Assembly (NCBI GenBank): GCA_036986255.1
Contig: BTRF01000031.1
Location: 1 to 7,599 of the forward strand
DNA length: 7,599 nucleotides
Origin: BTRF01 sp036986255
GTDB taxonomy: Bacteria; Patescibacteriota; WWE3; 9FT-COMBO-53-11
Direction: 5' to 3'
Positions 1 through 5,815 of the stretch are shown here, piece after piece. The notes beneath the pieces are model-generated. The model was not told the origin of the DNA. It searched no databases and saw only the letters and a list, made by a program, of their open reading frames with translations. The position numbers were made by a program, and so were the translations under genes. Numbering within the stretch: position 1 is the stretch's first letter; every line of letters begins with the position of its first letter.

Positions 1-1
1 T

Positions 2-562
2 TTAGGAGGAGTACAGGGCGCCATTGATTGCATCGTCAACGCCCTCACCGCCCAACCTGCCACTGCGGATAAAGAAGTCTGCGAAGAGTGGCTGTCCACC
101 AAGCCAACCGGAGGAGAGTGGGGCTGGCCGACCGAGAAGGGCTTCGTCTTCCAAGGACCTAAGTCCCCGGAGACCCACAGCAGGGTGGAAGCGATTGATA
201 TCGGCCCCGGGCCCAATGTGGATATGGGGGATCCGGTTATCGCCACCCACAACGGAGTGGTGACGGCGGTCGGATACGACGAAATTTACGGAAACTACGC
301 CGATATCCGCTCGGTCGGGTATGATTTCGCCGTTACCACCCGCTACGGGCATATGTCCGCAGTGTTTGCAAACGAGGGGGACGAAACCTCTCCGGGGTAT
401 CTGGTTGGGGCGATCGGGGACAGCGGGATGGGAGGGGTCCATCTCCACTATGAGTTCCAAAATCCCACCCCCATTCAAATGGAAGTGCCCTGGATTCCCG
501 AAGACGGCGGGGGGGCCATTCGGGGCTGTCTCTTCCCGAACTGCCCAGCCGTGATTTGGTAG
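2..562 (+). CDS. M23-family zinc metallopeptidase, C-terminal part (start outside window)
   Basis: The frame is open from the left edge to a TAG at 560-562, giving 186 visible residues, so the true start and any signal peptide lie upstream. The LytM/M23 fold is recognisable: an AIDIG motif (residues 64-68), the strand GDPVIATHNGVVTAVGYD, then YGHM with His117, and finally GVHLHYEF with His147 and His149. By comparison with LytM, Asp66 and His149 would bind zinc, with His59 as the likely first ligand, and His117 and His147 would be catalytic. His59 to Asp66 is H-x6-D, longer than the classic H-x3-D. Such enzymes cut peptide cross-links in peptidoglycan outside the membrane. Cys176 and Cys181 could form a disulfide. 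A GTG at 185 is an internal codon, because a start there would remove His59. The next gene begins 8 nt downstream, suggesting one operon. Family assignment is firm; linkage to secretion is inferred from neighbours. Confidence 0.88.
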   Translation, partial: LGGVQGAIDCIVNALTAQPATADKEVCEEWLSTKPTGGEWGWPTEKGFVFQGPKSPETHSRVEAIDIGPGPNVDMGDPVIATHNGVVTAVGYDEIYGNYADIRSVGYDFAVTTRYGHMSAVFANEGDETSPGYLVGAIGDSGMGGVHLHYEFQNPTPIQMEVPWIPEDGGGAIRGCLFPNCPAVIW

Positions 563-570
563 CCAAAAAG

Positions 571-1632
571 ATGAATCTAAACGAGTTGCGCGGAACTATC
601 CTAAACAATAAGAAAAAGATCGTCTTTACCTTCCTTTTCTTCATCTCAGTAATTGCGGGGGCTGTGCTTTTATTTCCTTCCCAACCAACCACCTCCTCCC
701 CCCCGCCCGTCGGAGAGGGGGGTGAAAAAACCCTCCCGGCCTTCGCTTTCCGCGGGGACACCTGGTCCATCACGGGGGAGGTAAACCTCTCCAAATTAAA
801 GGAAGCAAGCTTTCCCAAGTCCGCCATCGTCTACCAAGCGGAGAGACAAGATATATCCTTCAGCGAAGCCCAAGCCAAGGAGATGGCTCCCCGCTTCGGT
901 TTTGAAGAGGATCTCCGAAACCGCCTTTCCCTGCCGAAAGGGGGGATCATGTACGTCTTTGCTAAAGAAAATGAGAATCTCACCGTTATCTCCCGCCCGC
1001 GGGAGATCCGGTACGCGGTAAAGAACTTCCCTTATACGGTTGGAGGGCTGAAGGGCTCCCTGGAGAGCAAAACCGCCGGCGCCGCAAAAGCGCGCGAGTT
1101 CATGCAAAACAAGCAACTCCCTGCGGCCAACCTCACCCTCTACGGCGTTAGATACTTTACCTACCAAGGCGAAGCGGTCATCGAAACCGGTGACCCCCAA
1201 AGAGCCAACGTTCTGGAGGTTTCTTTCGTCCAAGCCGTCCAAGGACAGGAACTGCTGGGAACGTCCTTAACCGAACCGGCCGCCCGGATGATCTTCAATC
1301 GGAGGGGAGAGGTAGTCTCATTCAGCTACAAATTTACGGACCAAGCTTTTACTCAATACAAAGAGGTGAAGCTCCTCAACGCCGGGGAAGCGTCCAACCT
1401 CCTAAGGAAACAAGGATTAGTGATCTCCACCCTTCCCACCACCGGATTGAAAGAGGGGCTTTTCGAGTCCGGCAACCTCACCTCCTTCACCCCTAAAAAA
1501 ATGCGGATCGCTTTATATCCCTCGGAAGGAACCGAACTTTTTTACCCCGTCTATCTCTTCGAAGGAGAAGGTCAAGTCTCTAAAAAGAAGGTCAACGCCG
1601 TCGTTATTCTTCCCGCTATCTCATTACCTTGA
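571..1632 (+). CDS. Membrane-anchored exported protein of unknown function
   Basis: A protein of 353 residues from ATG 571, 8 nt after the M23 stop. A TTG at 556 in the same frame overlaps the M23 stop and would add five residues; neither start has a clear Shine-Dalgarno, so translational coupling is plausible. Residues 1-16 are basic and 17-35 form one hydrophobic helix (IVFTFLFFISVIAGAVLLF), so most of the protein should lie outside the membrane. A Pro/Gly linker follows (residues 44-53, PPPVGEGGEK), then about 300 residues of mixed alpha/beta character. I recognise no family. The stretch SEAQAKEMAPRFGF near residues 98-111 and the ending YPVYLFEGE...VVILPA faintly recall PepSY- or YycH/YycI-like domains, but this is only a resemblance. 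No cysteines are seen. Its 3' end converges on the next gene with an 11-nt gap. Context suggests a cell-envelope partner of the M23 peptidase. Confidence 0.8.
   Translation: MNLNELRGTILNNKKKIVFTFLFFISVIAGAVLLFPSQPTTSSPPPVGEGGEKTLPAFAFRGDTWSITGEVNLSKLKEASFPKSAIVYQAERQDISFSEAQAKEMAPRFGFEEDLRNRLSLPKGGIMYVFAKENENLTVISRPREIRYAVKNFPYTVGGLKGSLESKTAGAAKAREFMQNKQLPAANLTLYGVRYFTYQGEAVIETGDPQRANVLEVSFVQAVQGQELLGTSLTEPAARMIFNRRGEVVSFSYKFTDQAFTQYKEVKLLNAGEASNLLRKQGLVISTLPTTGLKEGLFESGNLTSFTPKKMRIALYPSEGTELFYPVYLFEGEGQVSKKKVNAVVILPAISLP
694..730. repeat. GC-rich imperfect inverted repeat with C7 and G6 runs inside a CDS
   Basis: This stretch has a pyrimidine-rich left arm ending in a run of seven C (698-704) and a purine-rich right arm GGAGAGGGGGGT (712-723). 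The two can pair imperfectly. It encodes the linker PPPVGEGGEK between the membrane helix and the exported domain of the host protein. It resembles the small palindromic elements that many bacteria carry inside or between genes. A comparable segment lies at 3462-3510. Pairing was judged by eye only. Confidence 0.4.
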
Positions 1633-1643
1633 CCAGCGCCTGC

Positions 1644-3539
1644 TTAACAGGCATTAATCCAATTGTAGACCTTCATAAAATCGTTCACACACCCTTCCCC
1701 CGTACCTGTGAGGTTGTTAGGGCACGCACCCACGCCAAGATTGGCGCGCCCGGCCGTACAGAAGGTCCGAAAGAAACCCTCGGCATCGCTGTACCCCTGA
1801 TAGCAGGCGGAGTAGGTAGTTTTGCTTTGCTTGTAAAAATTCAAAAACCCCTCAATCTGCGACGTAAAACCCTTCCCCGCGCGGTTGGGAATCCCAAAGT
1901 CCTCCACCGAGACATCATAATTTGAGGCGTTGCTCTCGTGCAACCAAGTGGCCATAGAGATGCGGGGGTCAACGCCCTTCGCTTTGGACTTGGCAATCAC
2001 ATCGTTGTAGCACGCCTCGACCTGATTGCCGGCACCCACTCCCCAATTGTCGGCGATTCCTTTGACCGCACTCTTTGAGGCCACGCACGCAGCGGTAGCG
2101 GTGGCCGACTGGTTGCAGTCCACTTCGCCAACTCCCTCCCCAGGATTGGGATCATTGCTCAAAATAATGGAGATGAGAGTAATAATACCAACCGCAAAAA
2201 GACCTACAAATACCACCACCCCCGCTATCGTATAACCAACGACTTTAAGCGCCCCTCCCATCTTCTCAATAACAACTGCTCCAAAAAATTGAAGGACCGC
2301 GCCAATAACCGCTCCAGCCGCAGTGCCGGCACCAGGGACGATGCTACCGATAGCGCCTCCAATCCATGTAAAAGCGGCCTTTAACCCTATCCTCTCAGCA
2401 ACCGTCTCAACGAGCTTCGCTGTTAGTTTTCCCGTAACAGTTCCAAACCCGTGGCGCAGGTTGAAGCCCAGCTTCGCCACCCTGCCTAACCCTGGAATTT
2501 TTGAAATTCCCTTCTTTAAACCCTTCAGAACCTTTGTATACCCAATCTTTTTGGTGGCCCAGTCCCATCCGTACCTCTTGGCGACCCCCCAAAAACCGTC
2601 TTTCTGGTACCTCTCAAGAAAGTTAAGGACTCCGTGGTGCAGTTGGCGGTTCTTCCAGTAACGCGTAAACTGCGCCTCGGGACTGTTGTACAAAGGACCC
2701 CCTTTACCAGAAAGGCGCTTAAACTCTTCGGATGTCTCCTCGCGAAAGCCCTCCGAAACCTCTTTCCATTCTTTATGTAATTTATCTACTTTATCCCAAT
2801 TTTCTTTTAGATCGTCATCCTTTCCTTTTAGTTTTTTTAGGTCTTTTTGTTCTTTTAGGATGTCGGCGATTTTTTTATCATACTCTCCCGCTTTTGTTTC
2901 GATGGAGCCGAATCTCGTTGCTTTGTCGATTACTCCCGCATCGTATGTTGCCCCAGGCAATTGAGAGTAATGGTGTGCAAGTCTACGGGACTGCATGAGT
3001 GTGAATCCAGGGCTTTCCAAAACATGCTTTTGGGCCGCTAAACGGGCGCCTCTGATCTTTACTCGGCCTCTCCAAGCATCCGTAGCTCCCCGCAGAGAGT
3101 CAGGTATGGTCGGGTTGCCCTTATCGTCTACCCAAACTTTGTCGCACAAGTGATTCCAAGCTGCATCGTTAGCTGTTTTAGTCAGATATGGGCCGATCGA
3201 GATCAAGTCCGCCCACTCTGTCTTGAAAGGAGCTTTCACAGTCTTCCACGCGGTCTGGATAGGATCGGTGGCCAGCTCAGCAAGGCTTACCTTGAACTTA
3301 CTGGGAGCCGCGGGATCATATTTAGCGGCCGTAGGAGTCTCTACTTTGCAGGCATCAACTATATCTTCTTTTATAAAATCTATGACCTTAGCGGGTACAT
3401 TGACATTGGAAAAGGCATCGTCGATGCCTTCCAGCAACCGCTGCGTCGCCGCATCCTCAGCTTTCCTCCCTCCACCAACCGGGGGGCGCCGTCGCCGGCT
3501 GGGGAGAAAGAAACTGAAAATGTTCTGAGAAACAACCAT
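1644..3539 (-). CDS. Large membrane protein with C-terminal lysozyme/transglycosylase-like domain
   Basis: 631 residues, ATG at 3539 and TAA at 1646-1644. Residues ~30-215 are soluble; 215-280 are Lys/Glu-rich with coiled-coil character; 317-385 are strongly basic. Residues 388-424 are hydrophobic and glycine-rich (GGAIGSIVPGAGTAAGAVIG), then a membrane helix spans ~431-460. The exported C-terminus (461-631) has eight cysteines (475, 485, 510, 579, 594, 606, 617, 631), enough for four disulfides. Within it, GVDPRISMATWLHESNAS (522-539) matches the pattern around the catalytic Glu of lytic transglycosylases, making Glu535 the candidate acid; FG at 548-549 follows as in that fold. A peptidoglycan-cleaving component of a secretion machine (VirB1-like role) is the best inference. 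The first ~26 residues come from a GC-rich palindromic segment and have no good ribosome site, so the true start may be later. It is divergent from the VirB6-like gene. Confidence 0.75.
   Translation of the reverse strand: MVVSQNIFSFFLPSRRRRPPVGGGRKAEDAATQRLLEGIDDAFSNVNVPAKVIDFIKEDIVDACKVETPTAAKYDPAAPSKFKVSLAELATDPIQTAWKTVKAPFKTEWADLISIGPYLTKTANDAAWNHLCDKVWVDDKGNPTIPDSLRGATDAWRGRVKIRGARLAAQKHVLESPGFTLMQSRRLAHHYSQLPGATYDAGVIDKATRFGSIETKAGEYDKKIADILKEQKDLKKLKGKDDDLKENWDKVDKLHKEWKEVSEGFREETSEEFKRLSGKGGPLYNSPEAQFTRYWKNRQLHHGVLNFLERYQKDGFWGVAKRYGWDWATKKIGYTKVLKGLKKGISKIPGLGRVAKLGFNLRHGFGTVTGKLTAKLVETVAERIGLKAAFTWIGGAIGSIVPGAGTAAGAVIGAVLQFFGAVVIEKMGGALKVVGYTIAGVVVFVGLFAVGIITLISIILSNDPNPGEGVGEVDCNQSATATAACVASKSAVKGIADNWGVGAGNQVEACYNDVIAKSKAKGVDPRISMATWLHESNASNYDVSVEDFGIPNRAGKGFTSQIEGFLNFYKQSKTTYSACYQGYSDAEGFFRTFCTAGRANLGVGACPNNLTGTGEGCVNDFMKVYNWINAC
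3462..3510. repeat. GC-rich imperfect palindrome at the 5' end of a CDS
   Basis: On the minus strand the arms CTTTCTCCCC...CCGG and CCGG...GGAGGGAGGAAAG pair imperfectly around a loop containing GGCGCC. Translated, it gives an Arg/Pro/Gly-rich segment ending PPVGGGRK at residues 19-26 of the lysozyme-like protein. This recalls PPPVGEGGEK encoded by the repeat at 694-730. It may be a mobile palindromic element, or part of an untranslated leader if the gene starts later. Pairing was judged by eye only. Confidence 0.4.
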
Positions 3540-3563
3540 TGAGTAAATGTTAACACTCCGAAC

Positions 3564-3584
3564 GGCCAGTAGTCAGTAGTTAGT
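3564..3584. repeat. Heptanucleotide-period repeat in divergent intergenic gap
   Basis: Three 7-bp units follow one another: GGCCAGT, AGTCAGT, AGTTAGT. On the minus strand they read as ACTAACT, ACTGACT, ACTGGCC. They lie in the 143-bp gap between the divergent lysozyme-like and VirB6-like genes. A perfect 8-bp palindrome TGTTAACA sits nearby at 3548-3555. No protein or RNA gene is seen in the gap. The function is unknown. Confidence 0.5.
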
Positions 3585-3661
3585 GGAAATCTGAAACAGG
3601 AAGCTGGGGATGGGATAGGAAAGAGCTAAAATCCAAGTTATGACTGCTATTTAACACCTTT

Positions 3662-3670
3662 TGCTAAAAT
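3662..3670 (+). promoter_or_regulatory. Candidate extended -10 promoter for the VirB6-like gene
   Basis: TG-C-TAAAAT matches an extended -10 element: TG at 3662-3663 and TAAAAT at 3665-3670. Only a weak -35 (ATGACT, 3640-3645, 19-bp spacer) is visible. Transcription would begin around 3676-3678, a few bases before the start codon at 3683, so the message would be nearly leaderless. This fits the absence of a Shine-Dalgarno. This is a pattern match only. Confidence 0.4.
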
Positions 3671-3682
3671 GAAGTCGAAGTG

Positions 3683-4888
3683 ATGAAACTTAAGCTCTTC
3701 TTAATCCCGTTAATCGCCCTGGCCTTATTAAGCTTCAAAGCCGCCCCGGCCCACGCTGGACTTTTTGATCTGTGGGGTGATGTCAAATGTCTAGCAGATC
3801 TAGACTGTACCGTCCAGACCGCCTCAACCGCCGGGATGAACTACATCACGAACGTACTTGTCGGAAAGGATTTTGAAGATATTACAGAAGATGATGCCAC
3901 AGCAATGATCCAAGGAAATTGGGACAAGGGGCTTGCATCAGCCGTGGGGGAGATCGGTGGGCTGGCATACAGCTTTCCGCCCATACACTTTGGAGACTAT
4001 GTCAAAACAGAGTTTGCCGATAACTTATTAAATAGCTCCGCTCAGGCCCAGTCTGCCGGTGCGGACGCTCTGTTCCCTGTCCAAGACGTGTGGGGCAGGA
4101 TGAGAGATGTGGCATACGGACTTTTTGCGGCCATAATGGTCGCGATCGGTTTTATGATTATGCTGCGGAAGGAGATTTCTCCCCGAGTAGTAGTAACCTT
4201 TACCAGCGCCCTGCCAAAAATACTTTTAGGACTAGTTTTAATAACCTTTTCATTCCCAATAGTTGCTTTAGTCATTGACGTTGGTGCCGTCTTGGGGAGC
4301 CAATTGGTACTGCAGATTACTGAAGGGCTTTTTGGAACCCCTGCCCAACAGCTTCAATCAGCAGGGGTAGCAGCGACATTCACGGTGGTTCCTGTGATAC
4401 TTTTGGGCCTTATTATAAGTGGAGTATCCACCTTAGGATTTACCCCGCTTGTTGCATTAGTTTTCTTTGTAGTCCTTGCGCTTGTGGTAGTGGCACTGAT
4501 GGTAATGGTGATAGTGCAAGTTATCATAAGCTATACTTGGCTCCTTCTCTATACAATATTCGCGCCTTTCCTGCTCTTATTCGGAGCTCTTCCCGGACAA
4601 GAAGGGTCTATGAAAGATTTCTTTAAAAAGATAATTGGTAAAGCACTGGTATTCCCTGTAATACTGTTCTTTATCCTCCTCGCTTTGGGTTTTGCCACAG
4701 AAGGGTTTATTGGGGCTACCGGAACCTTCTTAAGCGGCGAGTTTGGAAACCTTTTCTCGGGGGCGCTTTCCACCCAAGGACTTCTTGGCGTAGTGTTGGG
4801 ATTAATAATGCTTGCAGTAGCCTTTAAAGCCCCCGGACTCTTAGAAAACGCTATTGAAGGGGGCGGTAAAAAAGGCAAAAAGAAATAA
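3683..4888 (+). CDS. TrbL/VirB6-like polytopic membrane protein of a type IV secretion-like system
   Basis: 401 residues from ATG 3683; a GTG at 3680 would add one residue. The N-terminus is a clear signal peptide: basic MKLK, a hydrophobic core, and APAHA before Gly26 as a type I cleavage site. Residues 26-140 form an exported domain with Cys36 and Cys42, possibly a disulfide. About six membrane helices follow (roughly 142-160, 177-200, 232-250, 254-300 as one or two long helices, 321-337, 366-385). Between them is a short polar loop (PGQEGSMKDFFKKIIGK), and the tail is lysine-rich (GGGKKGKKK), likely cytoplasmic. Signal peptide, soluble head and polytopic core are the layout of TrbL/VirB6-type inner-membrane channel proteins and of their homologues in CPR loci with PrgI and VirB4. 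The assignment rests on layout and neighbours, not on a conserved motif. It ends at a hairpin terminator. Confidence 0.65.
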   Translation: MKLKLFLIPLIALALLSFKAAPAHAGLFDLWGDVKCLADLDCTVQTASTAGMNYITNVLVGKDFEDITEDDATAMIQGNWDKGLASAVGEIGGLAYSFPPIHFGDYVKTEFADNLLNSSAQAQSAGADALFPVQDVWGRMRDVAYGLFAAIMVAIGFMIMLRKEISPRVVVTFTSALPKILLGLVLITFSFPIVALVIDVGAVLGSQLVLQITEGLFGTPAQQLQSAGVAATFTVVPVILLGLIISGVSTLGFTPLVALVFFVVLALVVVALMVMVIVQVIISYTWLLLYTIFAPFLLLFGALPGQEGSMKDFFKKIIGKALVFPVILFFILLALGFATEGFIGATGTFLSGEFGNLFSGALSTQGLLGVVLGLIMLAVAFKAPGLLENAIEGGGKKGKKK

Positions 4889-4916
4889 CCCGAGCTCTAG
4901 AATCTAAAGCTCGGGT
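4888..4916. terminator. Bidirectional terminator between convergent genes
   Basis: A perfect 9-bp stem ACCCGAGCT (4888-4896) pairs with AGCTCGGGT (4908-4916); beyond one mismatch the arms stay complementary into the loop. The first base is the last base of the VirB6-like stop codon, and the other gene ends at 4923. The minus-strand side continues into a T-rich run (TTATTTCTTTTT) within the VirB6-like 3' end. The plus side has TATCTT and then TTTTT at 4927-4931. It is better as a minus-strand terminator but probably serves both. Confidence 0.75.
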
Positions 4917-4922
4917 ATCTTG

Positions 4923-5606
4923 CTACTTTTTCTCCTTCTTCACCAGCCACTTGTTGAGCCAGATCGCTGCAGCCATAGCAATAAGGACGTACAAGTAGAG
5001 CTTAAGCTCACTCAAGCCGAGATTAGGGTAGAAGCGGGCAAACAGGGCTGTGCCCCCAATCAGTATACCTACCCAAAACAAACCTTTTCCAAGCCGCTTG
5101 ATGTTATCCTTTCTTTCATCCCACCATACGGAAGCGCTCCGTCTGATGCTGGTCCAGTAACGGCTCTCTCCGGATTCCTTGGAGTCAGACTGAAGCTGCT
5201 GATCCTCCAGCTCGCGCCGCAGGGTCGCAATCTTGGCCAACGAATTCAAGCATTTAGCACAAAGTTCGTGCTTGCTTAAGGCCTGAGACAACTTCCACTC
5301 CTTCAAGTAGCGACAGGCCTTACCCAAGTCCCAACGGGGCTTGTCAGTCTTCCCCTCGCAGTTCTTACACTTGGATTCCTCGCTGACAAGATCTGTGGCC
5401 TCGGGTGGAAACTTGCCAACGATGATCTCGTTCGCTATCGCCAAGGCCAGCTCCTCCTTGGGACCTCTCTTCCCGGCTCCTCGTCGCCGGGAGCGCTTTC
5501 CCTTTCCGGATCGGTGATAGATCACCAACCCAACCAGCACAACCAACGAAAGAGCAGACAACAGTTCTACAACAATTAGCACCACAGAACCAAATTCAAT
5601 GCTCAT
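4923..5606 (-). CDS. Three-helix membrane protein with a cytoplasmic CxxC...CxxC zinc-binding-like module
   Basis: 227 residues with ATG at 5606 and TAG at 4925-4923. The start is well supported: AAGGAGG (5618-5612) lies 5 nt upstream, the best ribosome site in the window. Residues 8-30 form a membrane helix followed by a very basic stretch (KGKRSRRRGAGKRG), so the middle of the protein should be cytoplasmic. There Cys80/Cys83, Cys98 and Cys116/Cys119 (with His113) give CxxC-x14-C-RYL-x14-CxxC, likely binding one zinc. A short charged, coil-prone region (~126-145) follows, then two more helices at about 176-193 and 200-219 and a basic KKEKK tail. I recognise no named family. The cysteine spacing matches the modules of the next minus-strand gene (5816-6481), and the two share an upstream element. 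It has its own promoter and terminator and opposes the secretion genes, so it may be a regulatory or accessory membrane factor. Confidence 0.75.
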   Translation of the reverse strand: MSIEFGSVVLIVVELLSALSLVVLVGLVIYHRSGKGKRSRRRGAGKRGPKEELALAIANEIIVGKFPPEATDLVSEESKCKNCEGKTDKPRWDLGKACRYLKEWKLSQALSKHELCAKCLNSLAKIATLRRELEDQQLQSDSKESGESRYWTSIRRSASVWWDERKDNIKRLGKGLFWVGILIGGTALFARFYPNLGLSELKLYLYVLIAMAAAIWLNKWLVKKEKK

Positions 5607-5611
5607 AACAA

Positions 5612-5618
5612 CCTCCTT
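5612..5618 (-). promoter_or_regulatory. Strong Shine-Dalgarno for the three-helix membrane protein
   Basis: AAGGAGG on the minus strand, 5 nt before the ATG at 5606. It fixes that start. The plus-strand genes starting inside this window show no comparable site, so this gene may be translated by a different mode from them. Confidence 0.85.
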
Positions 5619-5680
5619 CGGTTTCTAATTTGGGTTGGACAGGTCCTGCTCTAGCAACTCTCCTCGCTTAAACTGTATCA

Positions 5681-5708
5681 ACTATAGGATAACATGAAAG
5701 GGTGTAAA
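5681..5708 (-). promoter_or_regulatory. Candidate sigma-70-type promoter of the three-helix membrane protein
   Basis: On the minus strand TTTACA (5708-5703) and TATAGT (5686-5681) are separated by 16 bp; each differs from the consensus hexamer at one base. An alternative pair, TTGATT with TATCCT and a 17-bp spacer, overlaps it. The -10 lies 74 nt before the ATG. The element extends over 5660-5696, where 28 of 37 positions match the region before the neighbouring cysteine-rich gene. Confidence 0.65.
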
Positions 5709-5761
5709 AATCAACGTTTTGGCAGGTGTGGGACAAAAGGATACTCACGAAGATTCGCTAG

Positions 5762-5779
5762 TTTTTGCTAAAGCAAAAA
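5762..5779. repeat. Perfect A/T-rich inverted repeat beside a terminator
   Basis: TTTTTGCT at 5762-5769 and AGCAAAAA at 5772-5779 are exact reverse complements separated by AA. It lies just beyond the hairpin at 5782-5811, overlaps its T-rich tail, and sits in the 209-bp gap between two minus-strand genes. It may act as a second, fail-safe terminator hairpin. Apart from this, the gap holds only the terminator and the promoter described at 5681-5708. Confidence 0.55.
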
Positions 5780-5781
5780 GA

Positions 5782-5811
5782 AAAGCCCTGCATCTTGTAA
5801 TGCAGAGCTTT
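5782..5811 (-). terminator. Rho-independent terminator of the 22-cysteine protein gene
   Basis: On the minus strand AAAGCTCTGCAT pairs with ATGCAGGGCTTT around a 6-nt TACAAG loop. This gives 12 bp with a single G-U wobble, followed by TTCTTTTTG. It starts 4 nt after the stop codon of the gene at 5816-6481. This is a textbook intrinsic terminator. Confidence 0.88.
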
Positions 5812-5815
5812 GAGA

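Noticed and set aside
4..10. AGGAGGA near the left edge as a Shine-Dalgarno
   Set aside because: It lies inside the open M23 frame with no start codon at suitable distance; it is simply coding sequence.
556..570. TTG start for the 353-residue membrane protein, overlapping the M23 stop
   Set aside because: The ATG at 571 gives a normal basic N-terminus and membrane helix and adds no overlap. TTG remains possible but has no ribosome site to support it.
2..827. Long minus-strand open frames (2-478 and 333-827) opposite the M23 gene
   Set aside because: They are antisense shadows of a clear M23 domain and of the following gene; their translations look random and have no ribosome sites.
1638..1652. 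Hairpin GCCTG-CTTAA-CAGGC between the convergent gene ends as a terminator
   Set aside because: Only 5 bp of stem and no T-run on either side; too weak to call, although it sits exactly at the stop codon of the lysozyme-like gene.
3540..3682. A small RNA gene in the divergent gap
   Set aside because: Only the heptad repeat, an 8-bp palindrome and a candidate -10 are seen; no hairpin plus T-run marks an RNA 3' end.
4549..4878. Minus-strand open frame opposite the VirB6-like 3' half
   Set aside because: It is antisense to strongly hydrophobic coding sequence, which commonly leaves the opposite strand open; no start signal was found.
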